From Bartonella sp. AU55XJBT (lineage in GTDB: Bacteria > Pseudomonadota > Alphaproteobacteria > Rhizobiales > Rhizobiaceae), in NCBI RefSeq assembly GCF_028618525.1, contig NZ_JAQITC010000005.1, forward strand, positions 95,622 through 159,621: a DNA stretch of 64,000 nucleotides. The letters run 5' to 3'. Within the stretch, counting starts at the first letter, position 1; each line of letters begins with the position of its first letter. The translations under genes and the position numbers were made by a program. The notes beneath the pieces are model-generated. The model was not told where the DNA came from and did no database searches. It saw nothing but the letters and a program-made list of their open reading frames with translations. Positions 39,364 to 49,914 of the stretch are shown one piece after another.

Positions 39364-39506
39364 TAAGTATTTTTATTTAATTTCTGCTTAAGAAGTTATA
39401 ATATTGTCCTTAATCGCTTTTGAGGGGTTATGTCTGATGTGAAAAATGGAAAATCATTAAAGGACATAAGTGATTCCTCTTTGAATCATTGAGCAGATAG
39501 TTAGGC

Positions 39507-40538
39507 ATGTTAACACATAAAAAACAAAAGAAATCATCTATCGTCCGTAATCCATTGGTCATTCTTGGTCATTTTTTTCTCATGCTGATTGTGATTATTC
39601 TTTTCGGCATAAGTATTCCTCTTTATATTGGAAAAAGTATTTTTGAAGAAAAGGGAAAAATTGAGGAAGAACAAGTTATTCTTATCAGTCCTGGCACAGG
39701 AATTCGTGAAATTGCTTCATTACTAGAAAAACGTGGTTTCATTCGATCATCAGATATTTTTGTTTATGGGGTTGGCTATCACAAAAACACAAGTCACCTG
39801 AAGGCTGGTGAATATTTAATTCCAGCCCATGCTTCAATGCAGGATATTATGGATATTCTTGTGAAAGGAAAATCCATTGAGTATGCCTTTACAGTACCGG
39901 AAGGTTTAACGGTTCAGCAAGTTTTCGATCGTTTAGCGGCAAATGAAATTTTGATTGGGGACCTTCCAAAAGTTTTGCCTCCAGAGGGCTATTTGATGAC
40001 GGATACTGTTCGCTTTATTCGGGGGACAACACGTAAAGAAATTATAAACAGATTGTATGAGGGACAGAAAAAATTAATTCATGCGATATGGGCTACGCGT
40101 TCACTTGATTTACCCATTAAATCAATTGATGAATTTGTCATATTGGCCTCAATTGTTGAAAAAGAAACAGGTGTTGCAGCAGAGAGGCCAATGGTTGCTG
40201 CGGTATTTTATAACCGCCTTGCAAAGCATATGCGTCTTCAATCGGATCCAACGGTAATTTATGGTCTCTTTGGAGGAAAAGGAAAGCCATCGGGACGTGC
40301 GATTTACCGTTCAGATCTTGAGAAGGAAACACCCTATAATACTTATAAAATTAATGGTTTGCCCCCAACAGCTATTGCAAATCCAGGTCGCGATTCTTTG
40401 AAAGCGGTGGCACATCCACCAAGCAGTGATGCGCTTTATTTTGTTGCAGATGGTTCAGGAGGACATGTTTTCTCTCGAACCTTAGAAGAACATAATATGA
40501 ATGTTCACAAATGGCGAGAATTAAAGGCAAGACATTGA
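39507..40538 (+). CDS. mltG: Endolytic murein transglycosylase MltG
   Basis: A 343-residue inner-membrane lytic transglycosylase of the YceG type. A Lys-rich N-terminus precedes one membrane segment (about residues 20-44), a LysM-like region, and the catalytic part with ASIVEKETGVAAERPMVAAVFYNRL, which contains the key Glu. QSDPTVIYG and NTYKINGLPPTAIANPG are conserved. It cuts nascent glycan strands and so sets their length. Its placement after fabF is conserved. Confidence 0.94.
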   Translation: MLTHKKQKKSSIVRNPLVILGHFFLMLIVIILFGISIPLYIGKSIFEEKGKIEEEQVILISPGTGIREIASLLEKRGFIRSSDIFVYGVGYHKNTSHLKAGEYLIPAHASMQDIMDILVKGKSIEYAFTVPEGLTVQQVFDRLAANEILIGDLPKVLPPEGYLMTDTVRFIRGTTRKEIINRLYEGQKKLIHAIWATRSLDLPIKSIDEFVILASIVEKETGVAAERPMVAAVFYNRLAKHMRLQSDPTVIYGLFGGKGKPSGRAIYRSDLEKETPYNTYKINGLPPTAIANPGRDSLKAVAHPPSSDALYFVADGSGGHVFSRTLEEHNMNVHKWRELKARH

Positions 40539-40582
40539 TTTATAATGATACCGCATTTTTTGACATCGTAAATGAAAGCCCC

Positions 40583-40660
40583 CAATATAGTAAGATTTTT
40601 CTACTTAAACTTTTGATGAGAATGATAAAAAATGATTTTCTTGTATGTTACAAGTAGGAT
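40583..40660 (+). repeat. Dispersed intergenic element, copy D
   Basis: From CCAATATAGTAAGATTTTTC to CTTGTATGTTACAAG it aligns with copies B and C. The core at 40640-40654 is a perfect palindrome here, CTTGTA-TGT-TACAAG. It lies between mltG and gmk. No integrase remnant follows in the 170 bp before gmk, which otherwise shows only AT-rich sequence. Confidence 0.6.
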
Positions 40661-40831
40661 GAGCGTATAGATACAAAATATTTAAGAGATAAATTAATAT
40701 ATTTCTGATAAATTATCTCAATAAAAGTATAGAATAATATTGAGAACGGCTAAAAAAATTGATTAGGGAAAAGTTTAGATAATGTATCGTCCAAATTTTG
40801 AAGAAAAATTTATACAAAGTAGAGTGGTGTA

Positions 40832-41497
40832 ATGACAGTCATTGAAAGTGAATTGAATACTCTAAAAACAAAACAACGCCGCGGTTTTTTATTTATTCTC
40901 TCTTCACCTTCAGGTGCTGGTAAATCAACAATTTCGAGGTTGCTTTTAAAAGATGGACACTTAGAGCTTTCTGTCAGTGTGACCACAAGGAAAAAGCGTT
41001 CCAGTGAAGTAAATGGACTCCACTATCACTTTATTTCCAAGGAAGAGTTTGACCATAAACGTGATAGAGATGAATTTATTGAATGGGCAGAAGTCCATGG
41101 GAATTATTATGGTACGTTACGTGAAACTGTTGAAAATACATTGAGTGTTGGCCGTGATATGCTATTTGATATTGATTATCAAGGCACCAAGCAGATGCAA
41201 AAAAAGATGCCAGGAGACACCGTATCTGTTTTTATTCTTCCACCATCAATGAAAGAGCTTGTTTCGCGTTTACATCGTCGAGCAGAAGATAGTCAAGATA
41301 TCATCAATTTACGATTGGAAAATGCACGAACGGAGCTAACGCATTGGCGTTCTTATGATTATATTGTAATTAATGAGGATTTAGATCAGTCTTTATCTTT
41401 TATTAGGTCAATTTATTTAGCTGAAACCGCAAAACGCGAGAGATGTGCTTTTCTTGAAACTTTTATTAATGAACTTATTTTTGAAAAGATTGATTAA
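40832..41497 (+). CDS. gmk: Guanylate kinase
   Basis: A 221-residue kinase converting GMP to GDP. The P-loop is [33 protein letters not shown] is the GMP-binding signature, and [10 protein letters not shown] is conserved. Length is normal for Rhizobiales. It is convergent with rsmA, 31 bp apart, with only a weak AAAAA/TTTTT stem between them. Confidence 0.96.
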   Translation: MTVIESELNTLKTKQRRGFLFILSSPSGAGKSTISRLLLKDGHLELSVSVTTRKKRSSEVNGLHYHFISKEEFDHKRDRDEFIEWAEVHGNYYGTLRETVENTLSVGRDMLFDIDYQGTKQMQKKMPGDTVSVFILPPSMKELVSRLHRRAEDSQDIINLRLENARTELTHWRSYDYIVINEDLDQSLSFIRSIYLAETAKRERCAFLETFINELIFEKID

Positions 41498-41528
41498 TAT
41501 TTTTATTATTTTAAAAAAGTTATACTTT

Positions 41529-42359
41529 TTAGGTTATCAAATTCGCTATAGTCACAAATTCAGAAATTGAAAGTGTTTCAGCACGGCGAGTCCCATCAAT
41601 TCCTGCCTTTTTTAAAAGAATTTCACCTCCAAGAGTTCTGAAATTTTGGCGAAGCATTTTTCGTCTTTGTCCAAAAGCGGTTTTTGTAATAAAGCTTAGT
41701 TTTTGCGCAGAGCAGACAAGAGGTTGAGTTCGTGGAATGATATGAACAACGGAAGAAGTTATTTTAGGCGCTGGTATGAAGGCTTGAGGAGGAACATCAA
41801 AGGCAATTTTAGCCGTGGTACGCCAGCCAGTTAAAACACTAAGACGTCCATAATGAGAAGATTGAGGTTTAGCCGTAATTCGTTTGGCAACTTCACGTTG
41901 AAACATCAATGTCATTGATTCATAAAAAGGGGGCCATGGTTCCACTAATAGCCAATTTAATAAGAGTTGCGTTCCAATATTATAAGGAAGATTGGCGATA
42001 ATGCGTGGTTTTTCTGGGCTCGTTTCAAAGAGTTTTGAAAAATCTTGTTTCAGTGCATCATTACAAATAAGTTTTAATTGGTTCGGATAGTGCTTTTCTA
42101 TTTCTAAGAGAGCCGGTATGCAGCGCTCATCGCGCTCTATTGCTGTTACAATAGCGCCCTTTGCTAGCAAGGCGCGTGTGAGTCCTCCAGGACCTGGACC
42201 AATTTCAAGAACAGGTTTTCCTTCTATATTGCCTGCTTGACGAGCAATTTTAGATGTTAAATTCAGATCAAAAAGGAAATTTTGCCCTAAAGATTTATGG
42301 GCTTGTAATCCATATGTATCAATGATCTCACGCAGAGGAGGGAGATTATCTATTGGCAT
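41529..42359 (-). CDS. rsmA: 16S rRNA (adenine1518-N6/adenine1519-N6)-dimethyltransferase
   Basis: A 276-residue KsgA methyltransferase that dimethylates two adenines in helix 45 late in 30S assembly. [18 protein letters not shown], the SAM motif [14 protein letters not shown] and the catalytic [12 protein letters not shown] are clear. It overlaps pdxA by 10 bp and ends the lptF-to-rsmA run; surA-pdxA-rsmA is an old, widely conserved order. Confidence 0.96.
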   Translation of the reverse strand: MPIDNLPPLREIIDTYGLQAHKSLGQNFLFDLNLTSKIARQAGNIEGKPVLEIGPGPGGLTRALLAKGAIVTAIERDERCIPALLEIEKHYPNQLKLICNDALKQDFSKLFETSPEKPRIIANLPYNIGTQLLLNWLLVEPWPPFYESMTLMFQREVAKRITAKPQSSHYGRLSVLTGWRTTAKIAFDVPPQAFIPAPKITSSVVHIIPRTQPLVCSAQKLSFITKTAFGQRRKMLRQNFRTLGGEILLKKAGIDGTRRAETLSISEFVTIANLIT

Positions 42360-43363
42360 GGTATCGAATTATTTTTTGCAAGTTGATTTGCAAGTTTAAG
42401 GGCAGCAATAAAGCTTTCAGGAGAAGCTATGCCTTTATCAGCAATGTTAAAAGCAGTTCCGTGATCTGGAGATGTACGAATGAAAGGTAGACCTAACGTG
42501 ATATTAACGGTGGTATCAAAATCTAATGTTTTAACAGGGATAAGAGCTTGATCATGATACATGCAAAGAGCAACATCATATGTTTTTCTTGCGCATTCAT
42601 GGAACATTGTATCGGCAGGAAGCGGACCTGTAATATTGAGGCCTTTCTTTTTAAGATATTCAATAGCAGGAGTGATAACTTCAATATCTTCTTTTCCTAT
42701 TGCACCTTCTTCTCCAGCATGAGGATTAAGACCAGCGACAGCCAGCCGAGGTGACGTTATTTGAAATCGTGTTTTTAAGTCGCATTCAGTAATGAAGGCC
42801 GTTTGAATGATTAAATGACGGGTCAGCTGTGAAGGAACATCTTTAAATGGAATATGAACAGTCATTGGTACCGTTTTTAATCGAGGCCCTGCTAACATCA
42901 TAACTGGATGATAACATTTATGAAAAGCTTTATGGGCCAAATCGGCTAAAAATTCTGTATGACCTGGAAATTCAAATCCGGCGTCATAAAGATTCTTTTT
43001 GGCAATAGGACAAGTAACCAATGCGGAAGCATGTCCACTTTGAATCAATTGAACACCGCGCTCAATAGCCTCAATGATTCCAGCAGCATTGTTTGGAGAA
43101 GGAAAACCTAATTGATCACTTTGTTTGTTTTTTAACGGTATGAGAGGGAGAGCGTTTTGAAAATTTTTGACAGGATCGGTGGTTAAAACAGATTCCACCT
43201 CAACATCCATCTGTAAAAAACGAGCGCGTGAATGAATAACATCTGGATCGGCGATAAGCACAAAAGCCGGAACTTGGCGGGTAACACGCAAATTCCACGC
43301 TTTTAGAGCTATTTCAGGACCAATTCCGGCAGGATCACCACCACTAACAACAAGAGCAGACAT
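42350..43363 (-). CDS. pdxA: 4-hydroxythreonine-4-phosphate dehydrogenase
   Basis: A 337-residue NAD- and metal-dependent enzyme of pyridoxal phosphate synthesis. [16 protein letters not shown] opens the fold, GHTEFLADL carries a metal-binding His, and [29 protein letters not shown] supplies the others. [18 protein letters not shown] is the C-terminal signature. It overlaps surA by one base and rsmA by ten. Confidence 0.96.
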   Translation of the reverse strand: MSALVVSGGDPAGIGPEIALKAWNLRVTRQVPAFVLIADPDVIHSRARFLQMDVEVESVLTTDPVKNFQNALPLIPLKNKQSDQLGFPSPNNAAGIIEAIERGVQLIQSGHASALVTCPIAKKNLYDAGFEFPGHTEFLADLAHKAFHKCYHPVMMLAGPRLKTVPMTVHIPFKDVPSQLTRHLIIQTAFITECDLKTRFQITSPRLAVAGLNPHAGEEGAIGKEDIEVITPAIEYLKKKGLNITGPLPADTMFHECARKTYDVALCMYHDQALIPVKTLDFDTTVNITLGLPFIRTSPDHGTAFNIADKGIASPESFIAALKLANQLAKNNSIPCQ

Positions 43364-44331
43364 TATTGAATACGTGCTACGTGCCGCAATTCTTCTAAAT
43401 ATTTTTCGCTTAATTCTTCAAGTTTTTTCGGGCTTCTGTTTTTATTATCTTGAAGAGAAAATATCAGCCGAGCAACATAATCATCAGAAACCCTTTTTAT
43501 TTTGCAAACAGCAATAGCTTCGATTCCATCAGATGTTTCTTGTAATTTTGTCATTTTTCCAGCAGGTGTTGCAAGAATAGCTTGCTCCCATGCACTAGGA
43601 AGTTGAGGTTCCAGAAACTTTCCTAAATGGCGGATTGTAACGTCTAAAATACCTCTTGCTTGATTGTGGGCATTTGCACATCCACGGAAATGTGCGCGGA
43701 AATTGCTTGCTTCTCTTTGACGTCTTTCAAAGATTTCTGAACGACGATGCGCAGGAATAACAAAAATAATGCGCTGTAATGTATATTCGTTGGTTGAAGG
43801 TTTAACACCACCATTTTTTAATATTCTGCGCACAGCTTCTTGTTCGCTAACCATACCCATTTGAGCTTGATAGCGTGCGCTAACAAGACGCCCCCATCCT
43901 ATTTGTCCACGGATATAATTTTTGAAATGTTGCACAGTAATATCATTTTGGATCAGAATCTGATTGAGTTGATCAATTGTCATATTATTTTGCATTGCAA
44001 AGTTCTCAAAAGCTCTATCAACCTCATCATTGCTGACCTCAATATTACGACGTTTTATTTCAATATTTTTTAGCTCTTCGTCGATCAGCTCTTTTTTAGC
44101 TTGTGCCACCAAATTGCCTTGCTTTTGTTGCAATCTGAGAAATGCGACACGCCTTTGTATATCATAATTTGTGATAGGATTACCATTAACTGTAACAACA
44201 ATAGCCGTCTGCGCAAAGGCTGACGGAATCAAAAGCTCGTTTATGAGCAGGCTGCTTACGCTCAAAGACGTAATATAAAATAAAGCAAGAACACGCTTTT
44301 TCAATTTATTCATGTAAATAGGCTTTCGCAT
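43363..44331 (-). CDS. surA: SurA-like periplasmic chaperone
   Basis: A 322-residue exported protein with a signal peptide ending near SAFAQT. A SurA-type N-terminal domain follows (VVTVNGNPITNYDIQRRVAFLRLQ), and then one region resembling a parvulin (PpiC) domain in degenerate form (about residues 160-280). E. coli SurA is longer and has two parvulin domains. It should escort outer-membrane proteins, probably including the LptD next door and the autotransporters, to the Bam complex. Starts at 44331 or 44313 are both possible; neither has a strong ribosome site. Confidence 0.85.
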   Translation of the reverse strand: MRKPIYMNKLKKRVLALFYITSLSVSSLLINELLIPSAFAQTAIVVTVNGNPITNYDIQRRVAFLRLQQKQGNLVAQAKKELIDEELKNIEIKRRNIEVSNDEVDRAFENFAMQNNMTIDQLNQILIQNDITVQHFKNYIRGQIGWGRLVSARYQAQMGMVSEQEAVRRILKNGGVKPSTNEYTLQRIIFVIPAHRRSEIFERRQREASNFRAHFRGCANAHNQARGILDVTIRHLGKFLEPQLPSAWEQAILATPAGKMTKLQETSDGIEAIAVCKIKRVSDDYVARLIFSLQDNKNRSPKKLEELSEKYLEELRHVARIQ

Positions 44332-44415
44332 TGTTTATTAATTCTCATCAATAACTTAAACTATACGCTTTCTTTCATAAAAACAATAATAAGTTAAATC
44401 ACTTATACATTCTCT

Positions 44416-46785
44416 TTATAAATTTGAATCTATCTTTTTTCCGATATCTGCGATTGTACGCAATGAAAGAGAGAAATTAAAGTTCTGCAAAGGTGTTTTT
44501 CTTCCCGGATTCATTACCTGTTGATAACCGAATGTGACCCCGAAACATTCATCGGCATAATTCAAGCTAATTCCTCGTTTTATAAATGTGCCAGATACGA
44601 GATCATAACCGGCGTTGCTATTAATGGACCAATAGTCCGCTAGTTTTAAGCCTGTTTGAAAAGAAATTTCTTGGCGCTCTTGTGGATATTCGTAATTTGG
44701 TTGGCTTGCGATATAAGCATATTGCACAGAGGCCCAAAAATTTTTCCACCTTTGTGATGCTTCAATTTCACTACGACGGATTTTGCCTGTTTTTTTGTCA
44801 AAGCTTTCGCGTGTTTCTAAGGAAAAACCGTTCGTATGGGTTGCACCAAACATTGCAACATAGTCTGAACGTTTTGCCTCTAAGCTAGAATGAGTACCGA
44901 CATTAATAAGGTCCTTTTCTGCAAAAGAATTCTTCCCCGCCAGATGAAAGGATTGTCCAATAAGACCATAAAGAGACCAATTGTTATTAAAGCTTCCAGA
45001 ATATCTTAAACCTATATTGGCTCTTGTCCCACCTTCTACACGATCATAACCAGAAAATTTATCTCGTTGAAAGAGAGTGGTTGCATCAAAAACAAAGCTT
45101 TGTGCATCTTCATTAGGAAGTTGTCCGATATATTGTTCGTTATTGCGTATAAAAATTTGTGCGGTTGGTTCTATAATATGTGTAGAATGAGCAGCTGTAA
45201 TAAGGAAGGGATAGCGTGCTTCTAATCCTGCTGTTGCCATGCCACGAATTTTTGAGCCACGAATTGTGGATAAGGCATTGTTTTCTCCAGAAGCAGCATG
45301 ATTTTCTTGTCCATTGATTGTAAGAATATCGGCCCGTAGAGAGAGAAGGGGGGTTAATATGAGGCCATTGTGCGTGTTAAAGCGCTTTTTCCACTGAAGC
45401 TCATTTGTTAAACGCAAACTATTTCCAGCCATACCGGAAAGTCTTACTATGTTGAGAGGATTTTTGTTCCAGTCGGGTGAAGTGAAGTCGGCATGACGTC
45501 GGTAAATTGATTGTATATTGCTATGGAAGGTAAGCTCTCCATTATAAATGGGCTCATCTGGTGTAAAAGAATAATCGATGCGTGGTAGAACCCATGCTTG
45601 CTGAGAGTGACGTTCATAATGAGAATCATTCAATATCGAATCTTGAATTTTAAAATGATAAAAACGCATGTCAAAATAGTTTTTTCCTGCAAGACCATTC
45701 AGATAGATCTGAGAAAGTTGTGTAGGATCGCTATAGTTTTCAAGCTTATAGGCACGACTAAAATGCCGATCGGATTGTGCAAGAATATCCCATCCATAAG
45801 TCCAGTGTGAATTAATACGAAAGTCCCCCTTTGTCGCCAGCATATAACGGTTTTTATGCTGTGCATCAATCGTATCATTGTCAAATCTATGCGGTTTCAT
45901 TTGATAGATATGAGCAAAGCGAATGTTATAACGGCCCATTTTAAAACGTTGACGCCATTCCCCTTCGGTTAAAAGCCCTTGTTGAGTATAAACCGTAGAA
46001 GAAAGGGTAAAGTCATAATGGGGAGCGAGATTCCAGAAATAAGAATTCTTTATCCCCATACCAAGATAATCAGTATAGAAAAAATGAGGTGTAAGCAGAC
46101 CACTAGCACGCCTGACAGTTGGATCATAGAGTTCAAAATTTGGAAATTTTATAATTGGTACACCAAGAACTTCAAAACTGCTATTTTCAAACCGAATTTT
46201 TTTAACGCTATTATTCCATATAATCTTTCTGGCTTTAATTTTCCACAGGACCTCTCTATCTGGTTTATAAGAGCAAGGTTCACAGGCTGTATAGGTTGCA
46301 TTTTCAAAGATTGTTACTTGATTGTTTTGGCGTGTAGCATTTTGAGCGGAAAAGTGCACATTGTTGGCTGTATCAATACGCAAAGCATTCACAAACCCCT
46401 CGCCAAGATCTTTAGTCATATCAATTTGATTAGAGTAAATTTTATTCCCATCTTTTTGAATAATTTCAACGTTTCCTTGTGCAATAAGCCGTCCTGTTTT
46501 TTGGTTGTAAATGATTTTTTGAGCGACAACTTTATTGCCATCATATTCAACTTGGACATTTCCTTGTGCAGAAACAGTGTTTTCATCACGATTATAGATG
46601 AGTTCATCCGCAGAGAGCAAAAGAGGACGCTCCGAGTTTTGAAGGCGATTTTGAGCGGGAGACGTAAGGCTTTGAGCGTGTACACAATAAGGCAACGCCC
46701 CCCCAAAAATAACCACCATAACACTTCTAAAAGCGAGAGCACTTAATTTTGTTAAAATAATTTTCTTACGCGTTAATGCTTCCAC
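44416..46785 (-). CDS. lptD: LPS-assembly outer-membrane protein LptD
   Basis: A 789-residue protein with an N-terminal signal region (about residues 15-38). A periplasmic OstA-type domain follows (LLLSADELIYNRDENTVSAQGNVQVEYDGNKVVAQ and the repeat after it), then a large beta-barrel rich in aromatic strands. It inserts lipopolysaccharide into the outer leaflet together with LptE. It abuts lptG without a gap, and surA follows 84 bp later. This run groups the LPS bridge components. Confidence 0.93.
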   Translation of the reverse strand: MEALTRKKIILTKLSALAFRSVMVVIFGGALPYCVHAQSLTSPAQNRLQNSERPLLLSADELIYNRDENTVSAQGNVQVEYDGNKVVAQKIIYNQKTGRLIAQGNVEIIQKDGNKIYSNQIDMTKDLGEGFVNALRIDTANNVHFSAQNATRQNNQVTIFENATYTACEPCSYKPDREVLWKIKARKIIWNNSVKKIRFENSSFEVLGVPIIKFPNFELYDPTVRRASGLLTPHFFYTDYLGMGIKNSYFWNLAPHYDFTLSSTVYTQQGLLTEGEWRQRFKMGRYNIRFAHIYQMKPHRFDNDTIDAQHKNRYMLATKGDFRINSHWTYGWDILAQSDRHFSRAYKLENYSDPTQLSQIYLNGLAGKNYFDMRFYHFKIQDSILNDSHYERHSQQAWVLPRIDYSFTPDEPIYNGELTFHSNIQSIYRRHADFTSPDWNKNPLNIVRLSGMAGNSLRLTNELQWKKRFNTHNGLILTPLLSLRADILTINGQENHAASGENNALSTIRGSKIRGMATAGLEARYPFLITAAHSTHIIEPTAQIFIRNNEQYIGQLPNEDAQSFVFDATTLFQRDKFSGYDRVEGGTRANIGLRYSGSFNNNWSLYGLIGQSFHLAGKNSFAEKDLINVGTHSSLEAKRSDYVAMFGATHTNGFSLETRESFDKKTGKIRRSEIEASQRWKNFWASVQYAYIASQPNYEYPQERQEISFQTGLKLADYWSINSNAGYDLVSGTFIKRGISLNYADECFGVTFGYQQVMNPGRKTPLQNFNFSLSLRTIADIGKKIDSNL

Positions 46786-47877
46786 TTAGCCATCCTCTTT
46801 ATGAAGTAAAAAAGAGATTCCCAAGAATAATGCAATAACAACAGGTGTCCAAGCGGCAATAATTGGTGGAATATATCCAGCATTACCAAAAGCCTGAACG
46901 AGTACAGAAATAATGTAAAGCATAAATCCAGCAATTACGCCACCAAGAATCAACGTTCTAGATTGCCCAAAACGCGTAAAATTTAAAGATACAGTTGCTG
47001 CGATGAGAGTCATAGCCACAAGCAATGCCGGTAAGGCAATCAAAGATTGTAAATACATATCAAAATTATTAGCAGAATAACCAAATGAACGTGCAATCAT
47101 AATTTTTTTTGGCAGTTGGTAAAATGGAATAGTTGCGGGATTCACTAAACGTTCCGTTAAAAATTCAGGTTTTAGATTGGTTTTTATTTTCAACTCGGTA
47201 AAATTTTCAGGAGGATGCCCTATTTTATAGATTGTGCCATTTGTTAAGAACCAAGCGCCATTAGTCAAGGTTGCTTTTGGGGTGTTAATCCAATTTTTGA
47301 CGGTTGCGTCGTCTTTGTATTGTACAAAGGTTGCATCGAGAAGAGAAAGTCCTTGATCAGTAATAAATTTAGCACCAATGGTTGTTCTGCCTAAATCTGT
47401 ACGCTGTGTTAACCAGTGGATACGCGTATTATGAAGAGATGTTAGGACATTATTATTGCGCCATTCAGTCATCATTTTTTCTGCTTGAGAAAATCCCCAT
47501 GCAGCAAGTGGATTAATGAGAAAAATTGAAAATAATCCTAAAAGAAAAGCTCCCAAACAAGCAGGCATAAGAAATTGCCATGCAGAAACACCGATTGAGC
47601 GGGTAACCACAAGTTCAAGCTTTTTGTTAAGCGAAATAAGGGTTGCCATTGCAGAAAAGAGTGCAATAAAAGGGATAAGTTGTTGCATAATAAAAGGGAT
47701 ACGTAAAACAGAGAGGAGAAATGCATCTTTTGCTGTGTAATGTGGAAGGGAAGGTAGCCTCCCAGAATTTTCTGTAAAATCGATTAAAAGAGCGAGGACC
47801 AAAATACTCCCCCAAAAATAACACGTTATTTTAAGGTAACGTGTAAAAAAATAGCGTCCAAGTGTCCATCCAATCAT
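46786..47877 (-). CDS. lptG: LPS export permease LptG
   Basis: A 363-residue YjgP/YjgQ-family permease with six membrane segments: three near the N-terminus (about 15-35, 60-80, 100-120) and three near the C-terminus (about 275-355), with a periplasmic jellyroll domain between. With LptF and the LptB ATPase it extracts LPS from the inner membrane. The ATG overlaps the lptF stop (ATGA), and lptD begins directly after the stop. Confidence 0.92.
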   Translation of the reverse strand: MIGWTLGRYFFTRYLKITCYFWGSILVLALLIDFTENSGRLPSLPHYTAKDAFLLSVLRIPFIMQQLIPFIALFSAMATLISLNKKLELVVTRSIGVSAWQFLMPACLGAFLLGLFSIFLINPLAAWGFSQAEKMMTEWRNNNVLTSLHNTRIHWLTQRTDLGRTTIGAKFITDQGLSLLDATFVQYKDDATVKNWINTPKATLTNGAWFLTNGTIYKIGHPPENFTELKIKTNLKPEFLTERLVNPATIPFYQLPKKIMIARSFGYSANNFDMYLQSLIALPALLVAMTLIAATVSLNFTRFGQSRTLILGGVIAGFMLYIISVLVQAFGNAGYIPPIIAAWTPVVIALFLGISFLLHKEDG

Positions 47878-49064
47878 GATATTTCATCCGGAGAATCTTG
47901 AGATTTTCGATGTTCAAATTTGTTCACTACTTTTTGAAAAATGATTTGAAATATCTCGTTAAATTTTGCAGGGAGTCCAATTTTATGATTCGTTAAAAGC
48001 ATAAAAAAGACGAATATACTTGTTCCTATAGGCGTAATATAGAGGAGAGGAATATATGCAAGATCGTTTTTTGCTTTTTCGGCGAAAAAATATCCTATCC
48101 AATAGACCAGAAAAGAAAGAGCAATCGCCGAGAAATTTGCTAAATGGCGTGCTTGTCGATGAGAGCGTACATTCCCTGCCGCTGCTAATGCAATAAGTGA
48201 AAAAACGATTGGATAGAGCCATTGCGTTAGTCGGCGGTGAAACTCAGCTTTATATTGGAGTGGTTTTCGTTGATAGTAGGGATCTTTTGGGTCAGGGTTT
48301 TGTAAATAAGAAAGAGACCGATCTTTTGGATAAAGAGTAGGTTTTTTATCACTAGGAATAAACTCTCCTAGGCTAAAGGTATATGCGCTAAATTGAACGA
48401 TTGAAACGCTGTTATTTTGATGGTTGACCCTTTCTATTTCACCGTTATTGAGGATTAAAAAACGACCGTTTTGATTGTTTATAATGGAGGCTTTTGTTGC
48501 ATAATAAAAAAGATCCATTTTAGGGTCACGCTGGTCGGCAATAAAAAGGCGTTCAAGTGTTCCATTTGGATTTCGTTCCCCAATTTCTATGTAAAGGTTA
48601 TTGGTAAGTTTTTGAAAGCTTCCTTCACTAATGAACAGATTAATAAGATCAAAATGAGCACTTGCTAGCATTTGTCGCATATGAAGGCGCGCTTGAGGAA
48701 CAATAAAATTAGCGATAGAGAAAGAGATGCATGATGCAATAATAGCAAGAAGGAGAATAGGTTTCCAAACAGTACTTTTAGGAAAACCAGAGGCATTGAT
48801 GACAGCAAGTTCTGAGTCTTGATTCATTGCTGAAAGGATAGTTGTAACTGCGATCACTAATGCAAATGGAATGACAAGAAAAATAACAGAAGGAACCAAT
48901 GAGAGTGAAAATTGCAAGACTGTAAGGAGTGTTTGTTTACTTGTTGTGAGAAAGTTTATCCGCGCAAGAATTTGCACGGTCCAACTAACGCCCACCGCTG
49001 CAATCATGACAGAACTAAACAAAACAAAGACACGTTTCAGGATGTAGAACTCAATAATACACAT
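47874..49064 (-). CDS. lptF: LPS export permease LptF
   Basis: A 396-residue YjgP/YjgQ permease, partner of LptG. Six membrane segments frame a periplasmic domain. VIPFALVIAVTTILSAMNQDSELAVINASGFPKS is the conserved coupling-loop region contacting the ATPase LptB. The C-terminal tail is basic. It is the first gene of the minus-strand lptF-lptG-lptD-surA-pdxA-rsmA operon, so the promoter should lie in the AT-rich spacer upstream. Confidence 0.92.
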   Translation of the reverse strand: MCIIEFYILKRVFVLFSSVMIAAVGVSWTVQILARINFLTTSKQTLLTVLQFSLSLVPSVIFLVIPFALVIAVTTILSAMNQDSELAVINASGFPKSTVWKPILLLAIIASCISFSIANFIVPQARLHMRQMLASAHFDLINLFISEGSFQKLTNNLYIEIGERNPNGTLERLFIADQRDPKMDLFYYATKASIINNQNGRFLILNNGEIERVNHQNNSVSIVQFSAYTFSLGEFIPSDKKPTLYPKDRSLSYLQNPDPKDPYYQRKPLQYKAEFHRRLTQWLYPIVFSLIALAAAGNVRSHRQARHLANFSAIALSFLVYWIGYFFAEKAKNDLAYIPLLYITPIGTSIFVFFMLLTNHKIGLPAKFNEIFQIIFQKVVNKFEHRKSQDSPDEIS

Positions 49065-49467
49065 AAATTGGGAAACACCCTCAGTCTTTAATTCGATAGC
49101 AAATACTTTTACCGCTTTCGGTTAAAATGTAATAAAATTAAAAAACACCCTTTCAGAGATTGGACATTTTTAGCAAAAAAATAATATAAAATTGCTCGTT
49201 AAATTCCCTTTAATTTTTTCACACATTATATTTTATTTTCCGTGATAGTCTACAAAGAATCTAGAGAATAACTGAATTTTTTTTATTAACGTTGAAAATA
49301 AAAAAAATCATCTTTAAAAGAGTCTTTTAAAACCACGGGTAAAAAGATGATGCATCTCAATCGAAAAAGAGGTTTATATTTTGAACGGTTTCCTTTTATA
49401 TAAGGGATGTAGAAGTTTCTCTAAAAAAATATTAGCTTTTTATAAAGAATGATGAGGACCTAACAGG
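49065..49467. other. Divergent spacer between lptF and holC
   Basis: About 400 bp of very AT-rich DNA holding the promoters of both transcripts. In other Rhizobiales a leucyl aminopeptidase gene (pepA) often lies here before holC; no remnant of one is visible. No element copy or strong hairpin was found. Confidence 0.4.
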
Positions 49468-49914
49468 TTGGATATTTTATTCTATCATTTGACGCAGTCA
49501 ACGCTGAAAGATATTTTGCCAACGCTTGTGGAGCGAGCATTGGCTCGTTTTGGTAAGGTAACAATACAATGTGTGAGTAAAGAACAGCGTGATTCTATAG
49601 ATATGCATTTATGGATTTATGCTGATGAATCATTTATTGGGCATGGAACGGAGTGTGATCAATATTCAAATCTTCAGCCTGTATTTCTGACGACAGGACA
49701 AGAAAATCCGAATGATTCAAAGCTTCGTTTTCTCATAGAGGGAGCTGTTTGTTCGGATATTGATGCTTATCAACGGCTTGTTGTGTTATTTGATGGTAAA
49801 AATGATGAGCAGTTGAATCTTGCTCGAGCACAGTGGAAAAAATATAAAATGGAAAATCATAATTTAACGTATTGGCAACAGACTGAAGATCGCTGTTGGG
49901 AAAAACAGGTTTAA
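49468..49914 (+). CDS. holC: DNA polymerase III chi subunit
   Basis: A 148-residue chi subunit, which links the clamp loader to SSB. MDILFYHLTQSTLKDILPTLVERAL and WIYADESFIGHGTE are the family hallmarks, and RLVVLFDGKNDEQLNLARAQWKKYK closes the fold. The start is TTG with GAGGA 9 bp upstream; no in-frame ATG gives the conserved N-terminus. The stop overlaps the next start (TAATG). Confidence 0.9.
   Translation: MDILFYHLTQSTLKDILPTLVERALARFGKVTIQCVSKEQRDSIDMHLWIYADESFIGHGTECDQYSNLQPVFLTTGQENPNDSKLRFLIEGAVCSDIDAYQRLVVLFDGKNDEQLNLARAQWKKYKMENHNLTYWQQTEDRCWEKQV

Noticed and set aside
46416..46742. Second minus-strand frame inside lptD suggesting a frameshifted gene
   Set aside because: It is an overlapping shadow; the lptD frame is continuous and has the expected domains.
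45979..46746. Long plus-strand frame of 255 codons
   Set aside because: It is fully antisense to lptD, whose barrel and OstA domain are clearly coding; no recognisable domain appears in the antisense product.
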